Below, one piece after another: positions 12,129 through 24,334 of a stretch of 64,000 nt of DNA. Source of the DNA: Parelaphostrongylus tenuis (lineage: Eukaryota > Nematoda > Chromadorea > Rhabditida > Metastrongylidae). The position numbers and the translations under genes are program-made. The stretch covers positions 37,107 to 101,106 of the forward strand of contig JAHQIW010004750.1 of NCBI GenBank assembly GCA_019055375.1. The letters are read 5' to 3'. The notes below the pieces were generated by a model. It searched no databases. It was given only the letters and a program-made list of their open reading frames with translations, and had not been told where the DNA came from. Within the stretch, counting starts at the first letter, position 1, and every line of letters begins with the position of its first letter.

Positions 12129-14285
12129 CTTTGTCCCGCTAATGAGATCGGCTTAAATATTTGTCGCCGCCTAACATATAAGTACAGCGTTGTACATATT
12201 CTGAGACGTAGATCCACTGAGAGAGTGGACTCGCATTCTCTACTGCGATGGATTGACTAATCTTCCGTAGAAACAAACTCATTCATCCATGAGTCGATGT
12301 GTTTTAGCGAACTTGATTGCTTTGTAGGCTTGGCTAGTGGTTGTCCCAGAAAAAAATATTTTCGCTTTCGCCTATTTAGGGAGAATTTGACAAACTAAGT
12401 ATAAATGTAAGATGAATGATTAGTACTGGTGGATAGCCTTAGTTGCGTCTCTGCAAAAAATAGTGAATATGGAGGGCTCATGTAGAAAGTGTGTTAATTT
12501 ACTTGTGTCTATTACATGAGTCGGACCAGTTGAAGAAATCGAACTCGTGACATGGAAGAATGCTAAATTTACTGATAAGAGGTCGAAACGAGGGACCATA
12601 CTAATTATAAATTTGACATTAATTCATATTTACATAGACATAATAACGATGTCAAAAAAGTAAACATCGGCATTGGAGTATACCTGCACTACACACGAGC
12701 TCTATCATACTGCCATCGTAGGCACACGATGAAATAGCGCTGTTCCATTGATCATTTAGAAACCCCATGAGAAAAAGACTGCGACGTGAGAATGACACCT
12801 CGATAAGTTGTTTATTGCCGTATTCTGATGACTAATGTCTCTCTGTCAGGCGAAAATGGCACTCATGTGCCAAACTTCCCATCACCGCTTTTCAGCAAAT
12901 AACACTATCACCTCTTCAAGAAATACTGGTAGGGTTGAAACGACAAACAGATTTAAGCATAAAGGAGAGGATTACGCATAAATCGGAAGAAAAACCAGTT
13001 CATAAAGACACATGCCATGCTGGAAACAAATCGAGGCGGATGGTTCCATTATAACTAGGACCACCTCATACATTACTTCGAGCTACGTCGCACCTAATCA
13101 GCATATTGCCATAATGGACGACGACAGCAATGACAAGGAGTAAATTGGTAGCCACTAGTCTTCAGCACTCCTAAGGACATATCAACTAGGTAGTCAAGTT
13201 GATAGGTCAATCTTCTCCTATTTCTCAACGAATCTAATCCTTATGCGAGACTGAGTTGACTTAGCATTTCGGAACTTAGTGAACGCGAAATTTTGACATT
13301 TCATCAAATAATGAAGATCGGTTATTTCGATTAGGAGGAACAAACGAAAAACCGACCTCATTCGGTGCAAAAAAACTGCTCATAGGACTGCTGGTAACCA
13401 CTCGAAAACTGAGATTCCTGGCTACAGCCCAACGTCGCCGGTTCTTCAAGACAACCTTTTATAGCGCTGTGATATCCACGCAAAAGCAGCGCAATTTTCT
13501 CGCCGCACAGAGCTCTTTCTTTGGAATATTAGTAATCATAAGATAGCGTAGTATTTCCTGATGCTGATGCTGTGCTTATGTCTTGAAAAGTCCGTTTCTC
13601 TGCAACACAGCAGGTAAATCAAGTTGAGTTCGATGTGTGATAAAGGGCGATCCGAAGCCTATTCACATGGCAGTGGGTGTGGCAGCCACGTGACTGCTGA
13701 TGCAATACTTCTCTACTCGTTCATAAGCTCGAAAAGCGATGATCGTGTCACGTTTTATAGGCCGCTGCAACCAGCGCCCACGTAATCCGCGAGGGGCGCC
13801 GTTCCTCTCACGTGGGAATTCGATCTATTACCAGTTGCGGTGGAGCTTATTTACCTGCTGCGTTTGAGAGAAAGTGTCTTTTCATGATATAAGCGTAGCG
13901 TTGGAATTAAATTCGATTGTGCTACTGAATGATTACTATTAGTCCAAGGAAAGAGCTCTGTCCGGCGAGAAATATGCGCGTCTTAAACCAAAAGATCTCC
14001 TCCTTTGGCAACGTCAAAATAAGTCTTTTTCGAAAACCGGCGAGATATGGCTTTAGCCTCAAGTCTCAGCTCTCGAATGGTCACTGAAACTCCTGGAAGA
14101 AGTTCCTCTCCAGCGAATAAAATCTGTTTTTTATGTGTTCCCTTCTAATCAGAGAGATCAGAGAGAACCTGAAGATCTATTTCTCGTAATTATGCTCCGA
14201 ATAGACGAGTTAATGAGATCTGCAATAGAAGAAAATGCTTCCAGCCGAGGTTAAAGGAAGGTCGGTTCACAAATTATCGCAACAT
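12129..14285. other. No gene; partial foldback copy
   Basis: At 13410-13520 one arm of the foldback family at 11514 recurs (GGCTACAGCCCAACGTCGCC, then CCTTTTATAGCGCTGTG). The short GC-rich patch near 13760-13830 (GCGCCCACG ... CTCACGTGGG) is unexplained. Nothing else was recognised. Confidence 0.45.
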
Positions 14286-14297
14286 ATGGTAAGCCGA

Positions 14298-14597
14298 GAG
14301 CGCATGTGGCGCAGTGGTTAGAGGTGCTCTGCGTCGCACACGAGGTCAGTGGTTTGATCTCGCGCTCATGGCTCACCAAGCCATCCTTCCCTCCGGGGTC
14401 GGTAAATTGGTACCAGACAGGTCTCAGACTTGTCTGGGAGGATAAGCAGCACTGACTCGGTTCAGCGGGAGGCCACCGCGAGTCATTGTAAAGGCCAGAT
14501 ATGCATTCAATCACCTCAAACGAAGTTAAAAATTGAAGTCGAATGCATGGCGCATCCCTCAGGGATTGATCAACGCCGAGAAGTTTATCCTTTTTTT
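14298..14597 (+). mobile_element. tRNA-derived SINE with intact target-site duplication
   Basis: The best copy in the window. It begins GAGCGCATGTGGCGCAGTGG, with an A-box TGGCGCAGTGGTTAGAGG at about 14305 and a B-box-like GGTTTGATCTC at about 14350, the split promoter used by RNA polymerase III. A 200-bp body of unknown origin follows and ends in a T-rich tail. The twelve bases ATGGTAAGCCGA occur immediately before the element (14286-14297) and immediately after it (14598-14609), a clean target-site duplication. It codes for nothing and must borrow reverse transcriptase from an autonomous element, possibly the RTE family present here (inference). Confidence 0.88.
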
Positions 14598-14609
14598 ATG
14601 GTAAGCCGA

Positions 14610-17001
14610 TAATGACACCGGCTGCTGCAACATAGACTGCCCGAACAACTAAATCGGTAATATCATATAAACTTTTTTTTGAGTTAGGTCGAGGTTGGTA
14701 TACCCCACTGGAAGCGATGGCTGATATTTTTGCAAATTCAGAGTTGTCAAAGCATAAACATGCGTTAGCATATTATATTTAACCGTTCAATGAACATTTT
14801 CCAGACCTAATGAGCATCTATTGCAAAAATCAATCTGAATGTTTAGATATTGGAGAAAACTCGCCGCCTGACTCTTTTATGGCTCAAACTAGAAAACACA
14901 TCTGAGATGAGTACCCATACCACTTATGATTTTCAAACACTCATTCTTGTAAGTGCTGAGACCGACAATCTGTTAACTTCGGGATCGTTCAATATTCACA
15001 GGTCTTTTGATTAGCTAAATACGAGGTTGTTACGAACAAATTTTTAAAACATGAAGTTTCGGCAAACGTCGCTTATTTCAAAGCCTAGAAAGATTAGGTT
15101 GCAATCCAATCAGCCAAACACCTCTATTAATTTAACAGAAATTATTACCTAAACCCATCTTTCGATTGCATTAGGAGGAACTTTTACACATTTTTATTGC
15201 TTTTATGAGTTCTTACTACTGAATTTTCCATATGAAGAGCAATCGCGAAGAGTTAACAGGAACTGCCAGTGCACCTCTTACATCATAACAACAATCTTTT
15301 ATGATGCAATAGATTACGCGTGATAACGAGAGTTTCGTCTCTGCACCTCACCTTTGAGCTCTTGGAAATTTCCAGATTGCTTCGATAACTTACGCGATGA
15401 GATTCCACATTCCTGTGAGAGGATGCAAATCTACTTCGAAGTTTTTCACATCTTCATAGGTTCACTGTTTCGCCGATGTGTTCACACCACATTTTTTACG
15501 AGAGTTCACATGTATTGAAACTCAAATCATGAAATCTCGTCTCTAAACATAGATCACGTAATCCAGTCTTACAAAGACTGCCATGTAATGGCTCAGAACT
15601 AATTGGCGACTTGATAAGTTAGCTGAAATTGCTTTAAATTACGCGAAGTTTTCCAAATTACTGTTTTAAAGGCCTTTTAATAACAACTCTTGGTTTGCTT
15701 GTCATGAACTGTAGTTTCAAAGATATTTTCCCACCTGCGTTTAGCATATTATTGCTTTCGTAATGGGGCCTCACCTTCCTGATTGGCCTGACCGCAGTGG
15801 TTACTCTTTTTGATTTCCAAACACCACAAATCGCGGACATGTTTCAAAAAAAAGGATAAATCTTGAAATAGTTTTGTTTCTTCATGCCGATTTCAAAGGA
15901 AAATCACTCTTTTAATTTATCACAGACAATTTGGTATGAGAGGATAATTAGCAAAGGATTCTTGTAAATCCTGTATGTAAGTGATCGTCCTGTATGTAAG
16001 GATATCATCGAGTGAGGTTCTTCATTTGAGTGCTGTTTCATAAGAACAAAGTGGACTCGAACGACAACGAAGAGCCGCAACTCAAACTTGAGACTGCGAA
16101 CAATCGGTTTATCAGCTCTGATGAAGCCAAAGACATCGAAACAGTGCCAAGTAAAGACTATTTGTGAACCTTGTGGTAGACCAATCATTCAAAAATGTTA
16201 CATTGATTCAAGGAACAGAAGTTAAAGAAAGGCCTCTGGCAAGCTACACAATTTTATGTCATGCTGACAGAATATGACTGCATGGTGGACGATTGCTTTT
16301 TCACCACACGAATTGTCTGCACATGCACTAACATCTTGATAAGATGTATTGAAAGAAGCACGAAACATACACAAGATATGAAAAGAGCAAGTACCTTGTA
16401 AACGGAGAAAAAAATCACTTCAGAAGACGTAAATCACATAGTAGAGAAAAGAGGACGGGGCCACAAAAACTTTGCGGGCTGATGTGAAAACTATAGATGC
16501 AACAATGAGGACTGTAAGAAAATAAGAGCTTCTCAAAAGATTGGGATAAGGCGGCAATGAGAGAACGTAAATATTAATGTGTCATCAAGTTGCGGACATC
16601 AGAGAAGAGACCTTAATAAAATACAGCAAGTCAAGCAAGCAGTGGTGCCCAAAAATAGACAGCTCAAATAATACTGAAAGGATCAAGAGACAGTCACAGG
16701 AGAAATTCTAGCTTTGTTTCTAAGATCTCCAGATCATAAATTCGGAACTAGATCAGTAAAGAAATTTGCAAATAAGTGTTTTACCTTTATAGACTCGTCA
16801 CCAGCACGGTACTTTTTTGTTCAGTCGATGCCTGTAGAGCATATACCTCCTACTTATAAAGAAACGATGCCGAATCATTTAAACTACTGTATGTCGAGTG
16901 GTAATTTTCCGACACTGCAGTGACCGCAGTCGAGCCCTCATGGGTGCTAAAATGAATCACACCTCTACTTTCGACTGCTTATGTAAGCCTAGCTTGAAAA
17001 C
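14610..17001. other. No gene recognised
   Basis: AT-rich sequence without splice-flanked frames or known repeats. Frames at 15904-16188 and 16714-16923 fall within chance length and show no family motif. Confidence 0.4.
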
Positions 17002-17202
17002 AATAATAATCTGATAATCTGATAACATGTTTCGAGCCTTTTATGAGGTCTGGCATGGCACTTATCCCCTGCAAGGGATCGGCTGAACCAAAAGGCACCG
17101 TGCTAATGGAAAGGCGAAACAAGTACCTAGTGACTCTACGAGTGCCATATCAGGCTTTATAAAGGGCACAAAACATGTCATCAGATTATAATATTATTAT
17201 TG
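17002..17202. repeat. Inverted-repeat (MITE-like) element
   Basis: The left arm AATCTGATAACATGTTTCGA, then TTTTATGAGGTCTGGCATGG, is mirrored at the right by the reverse complement of CCATATCAGGCTTTATAAAG and AAACATGTCATCAGATTATA. The arms are about 60 bp around a 90-bp centre containing GGGATCGGCTGAACC. A related centre (GGGGATTGGCTGAACC) occurs at 24157-24172, and a left-arm-like stretch near 39855-39930. Confidence 0.65.
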
Positions 17203-19320
17203 CCTTTGATAAGGTCGATATAAACAATTGAAAACTTTGTGTTCTACAAATATACAGAGACTGATCTCCAAAATGCTTAATTCGCTTTGTTGTTTCTATA
17301 TTGTAGGTGATTTCGGCTTTTAGTGGAAGAAATTGCTAATCTTATGAATAATTCTGGAAATCGAGTTACACAATCCTTTTTGGAATTCTAAGGCTCCATC
17401 ACAATATTCCTCAACCTTCAGGAAATTAATGGGTCAACTCTTAGGTAGGCTTTTGATTGAAAATGGGTCTTTCAGAGCTTGCTCAACTCTCTCAGGGATG
17501 AACGCTGCTAAAAATCACATTTCAGAGTCATAAAAAACCTCTGATCACAAGTTGATATTATGGGGGCATCCGTCCAAGAAATGGTGATTACGCAAAATTA
17601 CCTGCTATCAACACAACGTCTTCTCATCGCTCCTATAGAAAAGGGTTCAATGTGAGGCGTATGGCCCTGATTGAAGCGGGCGATACCGTCAGGACGTATG
17701 CAAGCCGCTGACTTATTAATCTCAAAAAGCCCTCAAATATTCTCGCAGACTAATGTAGTAGAAACTTGGATGGCTTTTTTATTACAGTAGAAAACTCACT
17801 ACACATAATAGTGGGAAAAAGCAATAATGTGACAAATTTTCTTGGCTGAGTGGTAATAAGGTCATTAACACAAGGTGTGCAAAATAAAGAACAGCGAGGG
17901 TAAAGAGCCAGAAAAGTGTTCAACAATTCGACATGGGGAAAGTTTTAAATTTCTCAAGATAATCGCATGAAAGTTGCAAACATTTACTAGCTTTGTGAAA
18001 CGGTTGCGAAACGGTAAGGTTGAAGGCTATGATGTGACTGAAGCTTACCCTCTAAATTTATTGAATTTCGTACTACTGGAATTATGATATTTGGATAAAT
18101 AAACTGTGCGAAAGAAAACCAAGCAAACAGATAAACAGAATGAGCATGGAATCAAGTAAGAAGGTAGTTAAATTGGAAAAGAATACTAGAAAAGATATAG
18201 CTTTACGGTGGCTCCTATTTTCCCAGTCGGTTCAGTCAGCTCAAAAGACACACACCTTGAATAAGCTCATTTTAATGTCTTCAAAAATGCTGGTAATGGA
18301 TACCTAAAAAAGCTTTCATGTACGGTTGGAGACGGCCACGAATCTCTTGGATAATGAGTTGCAGAGACAATTACGCGTTGTAATTCATGCTCTCGAATGT
18401 CCGCATTATAACTAATTTTTTTCACATGATCCGACATTTCATCCCTGAATCTCACACTCTCTGTTTCAGTTTGCTCCCTTACATTCAATATCAACGATGG
18501 TTATTGAACTATACGTGGGTGACTTCGGCTGATTCCTGAAAAGAGTCTTTTTTTCAAAATGTCGCTGATTGCTGGAAATTTTCTCGGAATAATATGGTAT
18601 AACTACTAGGTATTCGCAGAATTTTGCGATATGAATTTGTTAGTTTTTGTGAATTCCAGGAAGCTTTCCAAACGAGTTTGATAGCAGCTTTCAAGATCTC
18701 ACAGGCTTGCACTAATCCTGGCCAGTAGACCATGCCTTCAGTCCAAAATTCTCAGTTATCTTTTGCCAACGTCTTAAACCCTAGCTTAGAATTTCAAGGA
18801 GAACTATGCAAAACAAATCAAGAACTTAAGCATCTTCATGAAAAACAATTCCAAATAACTAAAAAAAGTGCTAACCCCTGCAGCAGACGGTTCATCCAAA
18901 TAACTCAATACCATTTTGGCATATTATTGCACCACATTACTTTGATGCTTAGATGACCGTTCTTCAAAACAGCACAGATCTCAACACTCTTTTCATTCCT
19001 TGCACTTTTTTATTAGTGGTGATTTGATTTAAGCTCAATCCGAAACTCATATGTTATGACATCTCAAGTCACGAAAAAGTGAGGACTATAGACTTGGTGA
19101 AGGAAGAGTTAAATGACATAGCATATTTGTGAGAAAAATATTATTCATTTTAAACGCCAACTTTCCTTCAACTGCACTATCAATCAACAGTGCCTTCTAT
19201 AATTTAGCTGAAGCAGGAGGTGTACAAGTGAATATTACTTGGTTAACCGCCGGAGCCGATGATTCGAGTCGATTGTTCAGTATTTATAATCGAATGTCAT
19301 CAATAATAGCGTAGGAAGAG
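17203..19320. other. No gene recognised
   Basis: A minus-strand frame at 18267-18494 follows an acceptor-like TTTTCAG at about 18537, but no consistent exon chain can be built. Nothing here matches a known family. Confidence 0.35.
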
Positions 19321-19329
19321 CGATGTGCA

Positions 19330-19440
19330 AAAATGGGAGTCAGTCAGTGTAACGGATGGAGCACGTATTCCTGGAAAGAGTGAGGTGCGGGTTCTAGTCC
19401 CGCCTGACGCGATAGTTGTGCACATCACTCTACATCAGTG
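19330..19440 (+). repeat. tRNA-like repeat fragment
   Basis: CGGATGGAGCACGTATTCC, then GGTGCGGGTTCTAGTCCCGC and CTGACGCGA, matches the right half of the foldback at 55219-55378, including the trailing CACATCACTCTACATCA. The GGTTCTAGTCC string is a pol III B-box. No complete cloverleaf is present. Confidence 0.55.
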
Positions 19441-19531
19441 GATGCCATTAATAGTTATTGAGTTGTCTTAGGAATTTTTTCGCATCTCAATATTTACGTC
19501 GATTCAGTTGTTGCACACTTGAAGAGACCAA

Positions 19532-19860
19532 TTATTCAACAATATAATCAACATCATGATCGACAACCATTTGCTCGGCAAAGATTGGATGCTCTCCTCG
19601 CAGAAAGAATGAGGTTGTTATTAGAGAAATAGGTAAAGTCACTTTTGAGCTGGTTGTGTCTTTTGATTTTTACTCTTGCAGATGTTTCTTCATGGCACGG
19701 GAGAGATGATAATTCGAAGGAGTACTATCAGAGCTATACGTTGGATGTGGTGTACTGGTCGAGCTCGGTTTTTCGAAAATATGGCGAGCCGACTTTGCTG
19801 CGTGAAGTCAAGCGTTGAAATGGAGAACGGCAAACACTGGGTTGTATAGGATGTCTCTCA
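19532..19860 (-). pseudogene. Mariner transposase C-terminal remnant
   Basis: On the minus strand, frames join as FHFNA(stop)LHAAKSA, HPTYSSDSTPSNYHL and SRAMKKHLQE. They end VVDHDVDYIVE followed by TAA at about 19532. This is the classic C-terminal half of a mariner (DD34D) transposase, where HDNARPH, HPPYSPDLAPSDYHLFRS and DGDYIVE are usual. The third catalytic Asp survives (YSSD), while stops and frameshifts break the frame. The C-terminal 100 bp matches the remnant at 41930-42625. Tempting plus-strand frames with a TTGCAG/ATG junction at about 19681 are antisense shadows of it. Confidence 0.8.
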
Positions 19861-20384
19861 CAGACTGTTGCGGCCTGCTACGACTTTCAGAGTTATTTCC
19901 CAAAGAAGTCGGCACTGGATGCCTTATTATTATCGAGTAGTTTTCACATTTTTACACTTCACATTATTTTTCATTTTTCTCTACACGCGCCATCACAATT
20001 TACTGTTCGGGTTCCAGTAATTTTTTGCATTCAATTGATCTCTTCGTGTTTACCTTCTACAAAGGTCTCCGAATACTTTGAGTACTGCTTCGACTGATGC
20101 TTAAAAATTCCGCTTTTTTCATGAAAATCTGCTCGAGACGAATCATGGTTGTAGCCATATTAAGGCATTCCTAATGTGTCCATTGATGGATTACAAGGGA
20201 GCGCTGATGGAACGGATCGAATCGATGCCTTGCTCAATACTTTGCTTCATGATACATTGTGTCACTAACCGCTTCGTCAGTGTGCCCTCGTACGAACAAC
20301 ATCTGAAGTATTAACAAGGAGTTCTTTCATGATCTCCAAAATCGATAATCCAAAGGGTATCTTGGGACGGGTTTCTGCACTTTT

Positions 20385-20500
20385 AAAGTACGGGACGCGG
20401 TCCTCGAAAACGTAATTCAAAATGCCGTCACCATTTGCGAAGAAGCAAATGGAAAGATTATTACTTTTGTGGATGTCGTTCACACAAAACTTCGTCAAGT
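20385..20500 (+). pseudogene. Histone H4 fragment, decayed
   Basis: The frame from 20385 reads LENVIQNAVTICEEANGK, then IITFVDVVHTKLRQ. This aligns without gaps to the conserved C-terminal half of histone H4, where LENVIRDAVTYCEHAKRK then TVTAMDVVYALKRQ is nearly invariant in animals. About half of positions differ, which a working H4 would not tolerate. The upstream part (LLK in a shifted frame) is out of frame, and the usual GRTLYGFGG end is replaced by unrelated residues. No H3, H2A or H2B partner was found nearby. It is probably an old retro- or duplicated pseudogene. Confidence 0.7.
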
Positions 20501-21048
20501 ATCAATACTCACCTGCTTACTTGTATACTTAGACGGTCAGTCTTCTCGAAATGTGCGGGGCTCAGAAAATCTTCCATACATGTCGTCTTCCGATGGCGGC
20601 CGGCGCGAGTTTCACACCGTGATCTGAGAAACACTCACATCTGCGACTACAGCTGATTTTTTTTGTGAACCACGTCCGTCCAGCGCGCGGGTGGTGGTCC
20701 TCGGGGACGGGTGTATGCTCGTGGATTCCACTCTTCACTTAATTTCTTCCATCTTTCGTCTGATCTTATTTCTATATGACCGATACATCTGTGTTTCGCT
20801 ATCGATGCATCATCTTTTGGGTAAAGGAAATGTGATAGGTTTTAGAGATCTGAGCTGCTCGAGCCGGCTAGATGTTGCGAGTGCCGACTGGTTTTGAACC
20901 AGTCAATATCAACTATTGGAAAAAAACTGTTTTCTTGACATCGGCTGGTTACTCTTACTGATTATTTATCAAGCATATAACTAACATACCTTTCGTTTCA
21001 AATGTTTTCTTAAGACCACAGCTCAAATTTCAATATGCGTGATTATCA

Positions 21049-21233
21049 TTTTTTGAGCCAGGCATGTCAGTGGTCTATAAAAGAGGGCTGACTTACAGAG
21101 CCCGATACAGGATTGGCAAAAGACGAGAAGAGGTAACTGCCCGACTGACGAGATCGCAAGATCGAAACACGTGTATCGGGCTCTATGAGCCAGCCCTCTT
21201 TAATAGACCACTGACATGCGTGGCTCAAAATGG
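21049..21233 (+). mobile_element. Palindromic element containing a hammerhead ribozyme
   Basis: The left arm (TTTTGAGCCAGGCATGTCAG, TGGTCTATAAAAGAGGGCTG) is mirrored at the right (reverse complement of CAGCCCTCTTTAATAGACCA, CTGACATGCGTGGCTCAAAA), giving arms of about 60 bp. The right half of the interior holds a complete hammerhead core (21139-21181). No protein is encoded. Part of it is shared with the element at 42736-43103: the ribozyme and about 55 bases after it, ending TGGCTCAAA. It is therefore a family of short, presumably non-autonomous elements. The mobilising machinery is not shown by the sequence; a Penelope-like element is one candidate. Confidence 0.8.
21139..21181 (+). ncRNA. 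Hammerhead ribozyme, type I layout, copy 1
   Basis: Stem I is GCCCGA (21139-21144) with TCGGGC (21076+100, i.e. 21176-21181), six Watson-Crick pairs. The conserved CTGACGA (21145-21151) fits the CUGANGA core. Stem II is GATC/GATC (21152-21155, 21160-21163) closed by a GCAA tetraloop of GNRA type. GAAA follows at 21164-21167. Stem III is the self-complementary CACGTG (21168-21173), CAC/GTG with no loop. The cleavage triplet is GTA (21173-21175), allowed by the NUH rule, so the predicted cut is after A21175. Every core position is intact. A loopless stem III usually favours dimers or tandem transcripts. Confidence 0.88.
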
Positions 21234-21239
21234 ATATTA

Positions 21240-23190
21240 GACATGTAACTAACGGTCAGACGTTTTCGTTGATGCAGTAATTCAATCATTTAGATCACCC
21301 CTCGACCAGTATGCAGATTCCAGTACTTTTCCCATTCGTTCTGTCCTCTGCCAATCTTTATCATTTGAGGTGGTCCTGTCCGTTCTTTGTTTAAGCAGCA
21401 GCTTGACTATGTGTCGTCTGATTTCCTCATCGAATGGTGAGATGCTAATCAATTACGGTCTTGCCTATGCTTAGAAACAACGGGCAGCGTTTAATTTATT
21501 CGACACAGACAGCTGGTGGTCCTGAGAATCGGATGAGAATTCGTTGCTCTGTGATTAGGATTTCCTTAGTAAAATAACAAAATTTCGCGATTAGTCAATC
21601 AGTTGATTAGTGGAATTTCCTCAGGAACATTTACAGATGCTATGGCATTAGCGATCAAAGTCATACATTCTTAAGGAAGAGCCAAATTTACGCAAAAATC
21701 CGAATGCTAGATAATGGGTACAAGGAAGTTCAACGAATGAAGGAAGTGTTGGAATGGTTACATTTTTTGACCTCAGGTCTTTTAAAGTAAACTAACTAAT
21801 AATGATATTGGTGTTGTGTTACTACAACCCGCGCAACAAGCACAACAACCCACAACACTTATCGCTGCGTCTCAGAAAAGAACAGATATAAAATTTTTGC
21901 TCTCGAGAAAATAAGAGCCTCATCTCATCTAAACCAGGGTTTTTTGCAGCCAACTTTAATAAGGGTTGTGTTTGTCGGAAACAAACAAAAACTCTGAAAA
22001 GAAGAAGAAGAAGAAGGAATTTAACTGTTGCTTAGTTTGAGGAGATATTAGCTGCGACCCTCCACTCTAAGATTTTAACTGCTAAAGACACTGCAATAAC
22101 ACGAATATCTGGGATATCTTTATCGGAATTCTCCTCCAGGCAACTAGATGTGGTGGAAAATCCCGTATCCAAAATTTTGTTGACCTTGATTCAAATAGTA
22201 GCTATGCAACTTTTTTGTTTACGCGAGCCGATGTTGAAGAGATAGCGGTTGCGGTACTGCGAAGAAATAGGAAACAAAACCGAGGAAACTGCACTTTTCT
22301 CGAGTAAACATCTGTGGTTTCCCTGTTCGTGACACGAGATCAGTGACGTAAGCAGACCAAGCAACTAGCGAAAACAACAGCCCATGAAAAATCAACCCCC
22401 AAGGAACGCTTATACAGACCGATGCGCGCAGAGCAAAATACGCGATTTTCGCTGCTTGATTGAGGTTTTTTCGCCGTTTTGCGGAAATTTTTGGAATTCT
22501 CGTATTATTTTAATAGAAAAAGGTTTTCCCCTTTCGCTCATGTAGTTTTGGTTTAGATATATTCGTCCTGTATGGAGAAAAATGTTGATTTATTACGGAA
22601 TTACGCTGAAACTGTAGCGAATTGTATGGGGAACATCACAATAGAAAAACCTCTAGTTTTGATCAATCATAGTTTTATACAAGTTACAAGAGCCATCGAA
22701 GTGAATAAAAATTTGAAAACAATGAGTGATTTAAGATAAATATGATAATGCATGCTGTATTCAATACTAGTTCATCGATAACTCTTACTATAACTAAGTT
22801 TATATCAATGATTCGTTTGCTTCCAATTCTTCAGAGCAGAGGAAGGTGAGAAAAGGTTGAGTACTTATGGATAGTAGAAGAATTTTGGTTGATAAGGGAC
22901 AGCTGTGTTTGAATAAAAGGCTCAGTACATCGGAATTATGCAAACTAGTGGTCAGAAATATGTGTCTCCAAAGAAGTATTTTCGATGCTTTTCTCTCATC
23001 CGTACTCATATTCAAAGGAAATATTCTCTATTCCTTTTCGAGACTTTAGTAATTAATCGACAGCTTGAATATCGAGAATCTCAAGGGTGTGTCTTATTTC
23101 AAATGGTTCCCATACTATGCTGTGAAGGTGAAGTAAAATCTTCGATACTTATGTGTTGAACGACGACAACTTTCTAAGTCCATCTCAACG
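21240..23190. other. No gene recognised
   Basis: Includes a short GAA run near 22000. No exon chain, repeat family or RNA gene could be identified. Confidence 0.4.
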
Positions 23191-23194
23191 GCTG

Positions 23195-24330
23195 GTCAGT
23201 ATCTTTTCTTAGAAATATTAGTAATCATTAGAAAGCCCAAATCTGTAGCTATAACAGAGCATTGCTGATTTTCAGATTACCCCTTTATATCGCTGTAGCA
23301 TACAGAATAAAATACTTCATTTCTCATTCGCTTTTAGCCTTCATTTTTGCAACGCGTATAAATCGCTGGAAGCACGAAAGCATATCAGCGTGTAGACAAT
23401 TTTCCGTAGCATCAGAATTCAAGTTTTTAAGAGAAGGTGCCGTCGCTGAGGTGGAAAATGCCAAATTGCATAACAATACTTCAAACGCGATCAGTCGTTT
23501 CGCCCCGACCCCGTTTCCTCCGCTCCGTGAGTTGTTCAGCAAGCAAAGTCGCCGAAAAGCTTCATAGCTGAGTAATATGTGAAAGCCAGTCAAGCGAACA
23601 GAGTCACATTGTTAGTAGATAATCGCTTGATTTATCTCGTAATTCGACAGTGATCTAACGCATCATGTGTTAAATCGGCGGTAACTATTGTTATTTTATT
23701 GAGAATCTTTTTTACCGCATCGACAGAAACTTTAAATAAAAACGCATGATTTTCACACAGCGGAAAAATTCTGTACATGTTGACATGTCTTTTGTGCTTC
23801 TGGCAAATTATTCTCGTAGTTAAAATGAAGGCGAAATGCGAGTGAGAATAAATTTTTTTTGAATGCTACAGGGTCATAAAAGGGTGTAGGGTGTTCTAGC
23901 AAACCGGCGACGTATAGTTGTAGGCACAGATTTAAGCTTTCGAACAACTATAAACACTCCTATGAAAATTGCCTGTTCAAACGAATGAAAGTGGGTTATA
24001 TCAGTTTGAACGGGTCTATGAAAAGCGGTCGATAGAAGAGGTTTAATTCATTATAACAGCTACGTACTCGACTGCCGGTCACCACAATGTCGGGTAAGTG
24101 CATAACCTGACTTAGGGTGAATTTTTACTCGGCGTCAATTCTTTTAAAGGATTATTTAACCTCAGGGGATTGGCTGAACCGAGGGAGGGTGGTAGTGATA
24201 AGTCTCAATAGGACGAAACAGGCGCCTGCATACCACGAGATCTATCAGCTTAAAACATGTAATATCCTTATCAGAATGAGAGTGAGTTAGAAATTTGTCA
24301 CCGCTTAACATACAAGTGCCAATTTTTCTC
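23195..24330. mobile_element. Foldback element copy 2, interrupted
   Basis: Follows the element at 11514-12128: ATTAGTAATCATTAGAAAG near 23217, CGCTGTAGCATACAGAA, GGAAGCACGAAAGCATATCA near 23370, then the second arm with AAACCGGCGACGTATAG near 23900 and AACACTCCTATGAAAATTG near 23953. After about 24000 the match stops and resumes near 24275 (GAAATTTGTCACCGCTTAAC). About 270 bp of other sequence has therefore been inserted, with a centre (GGGGATTGGCTGAACC) related to the element at 17002-17202. No coding capacity. Confidence 0.6.
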
Positions 24331-24334
24331 TCAC

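Noticed and set aside
19470..19880. Plus-strand exon pair with a TTGCAG/ATG junction near 19681
   Set aside because: Both frames are antisense to a clear mariner transposase C-terminus on the minus strand, and a related sequence recurs at 41930-42060.
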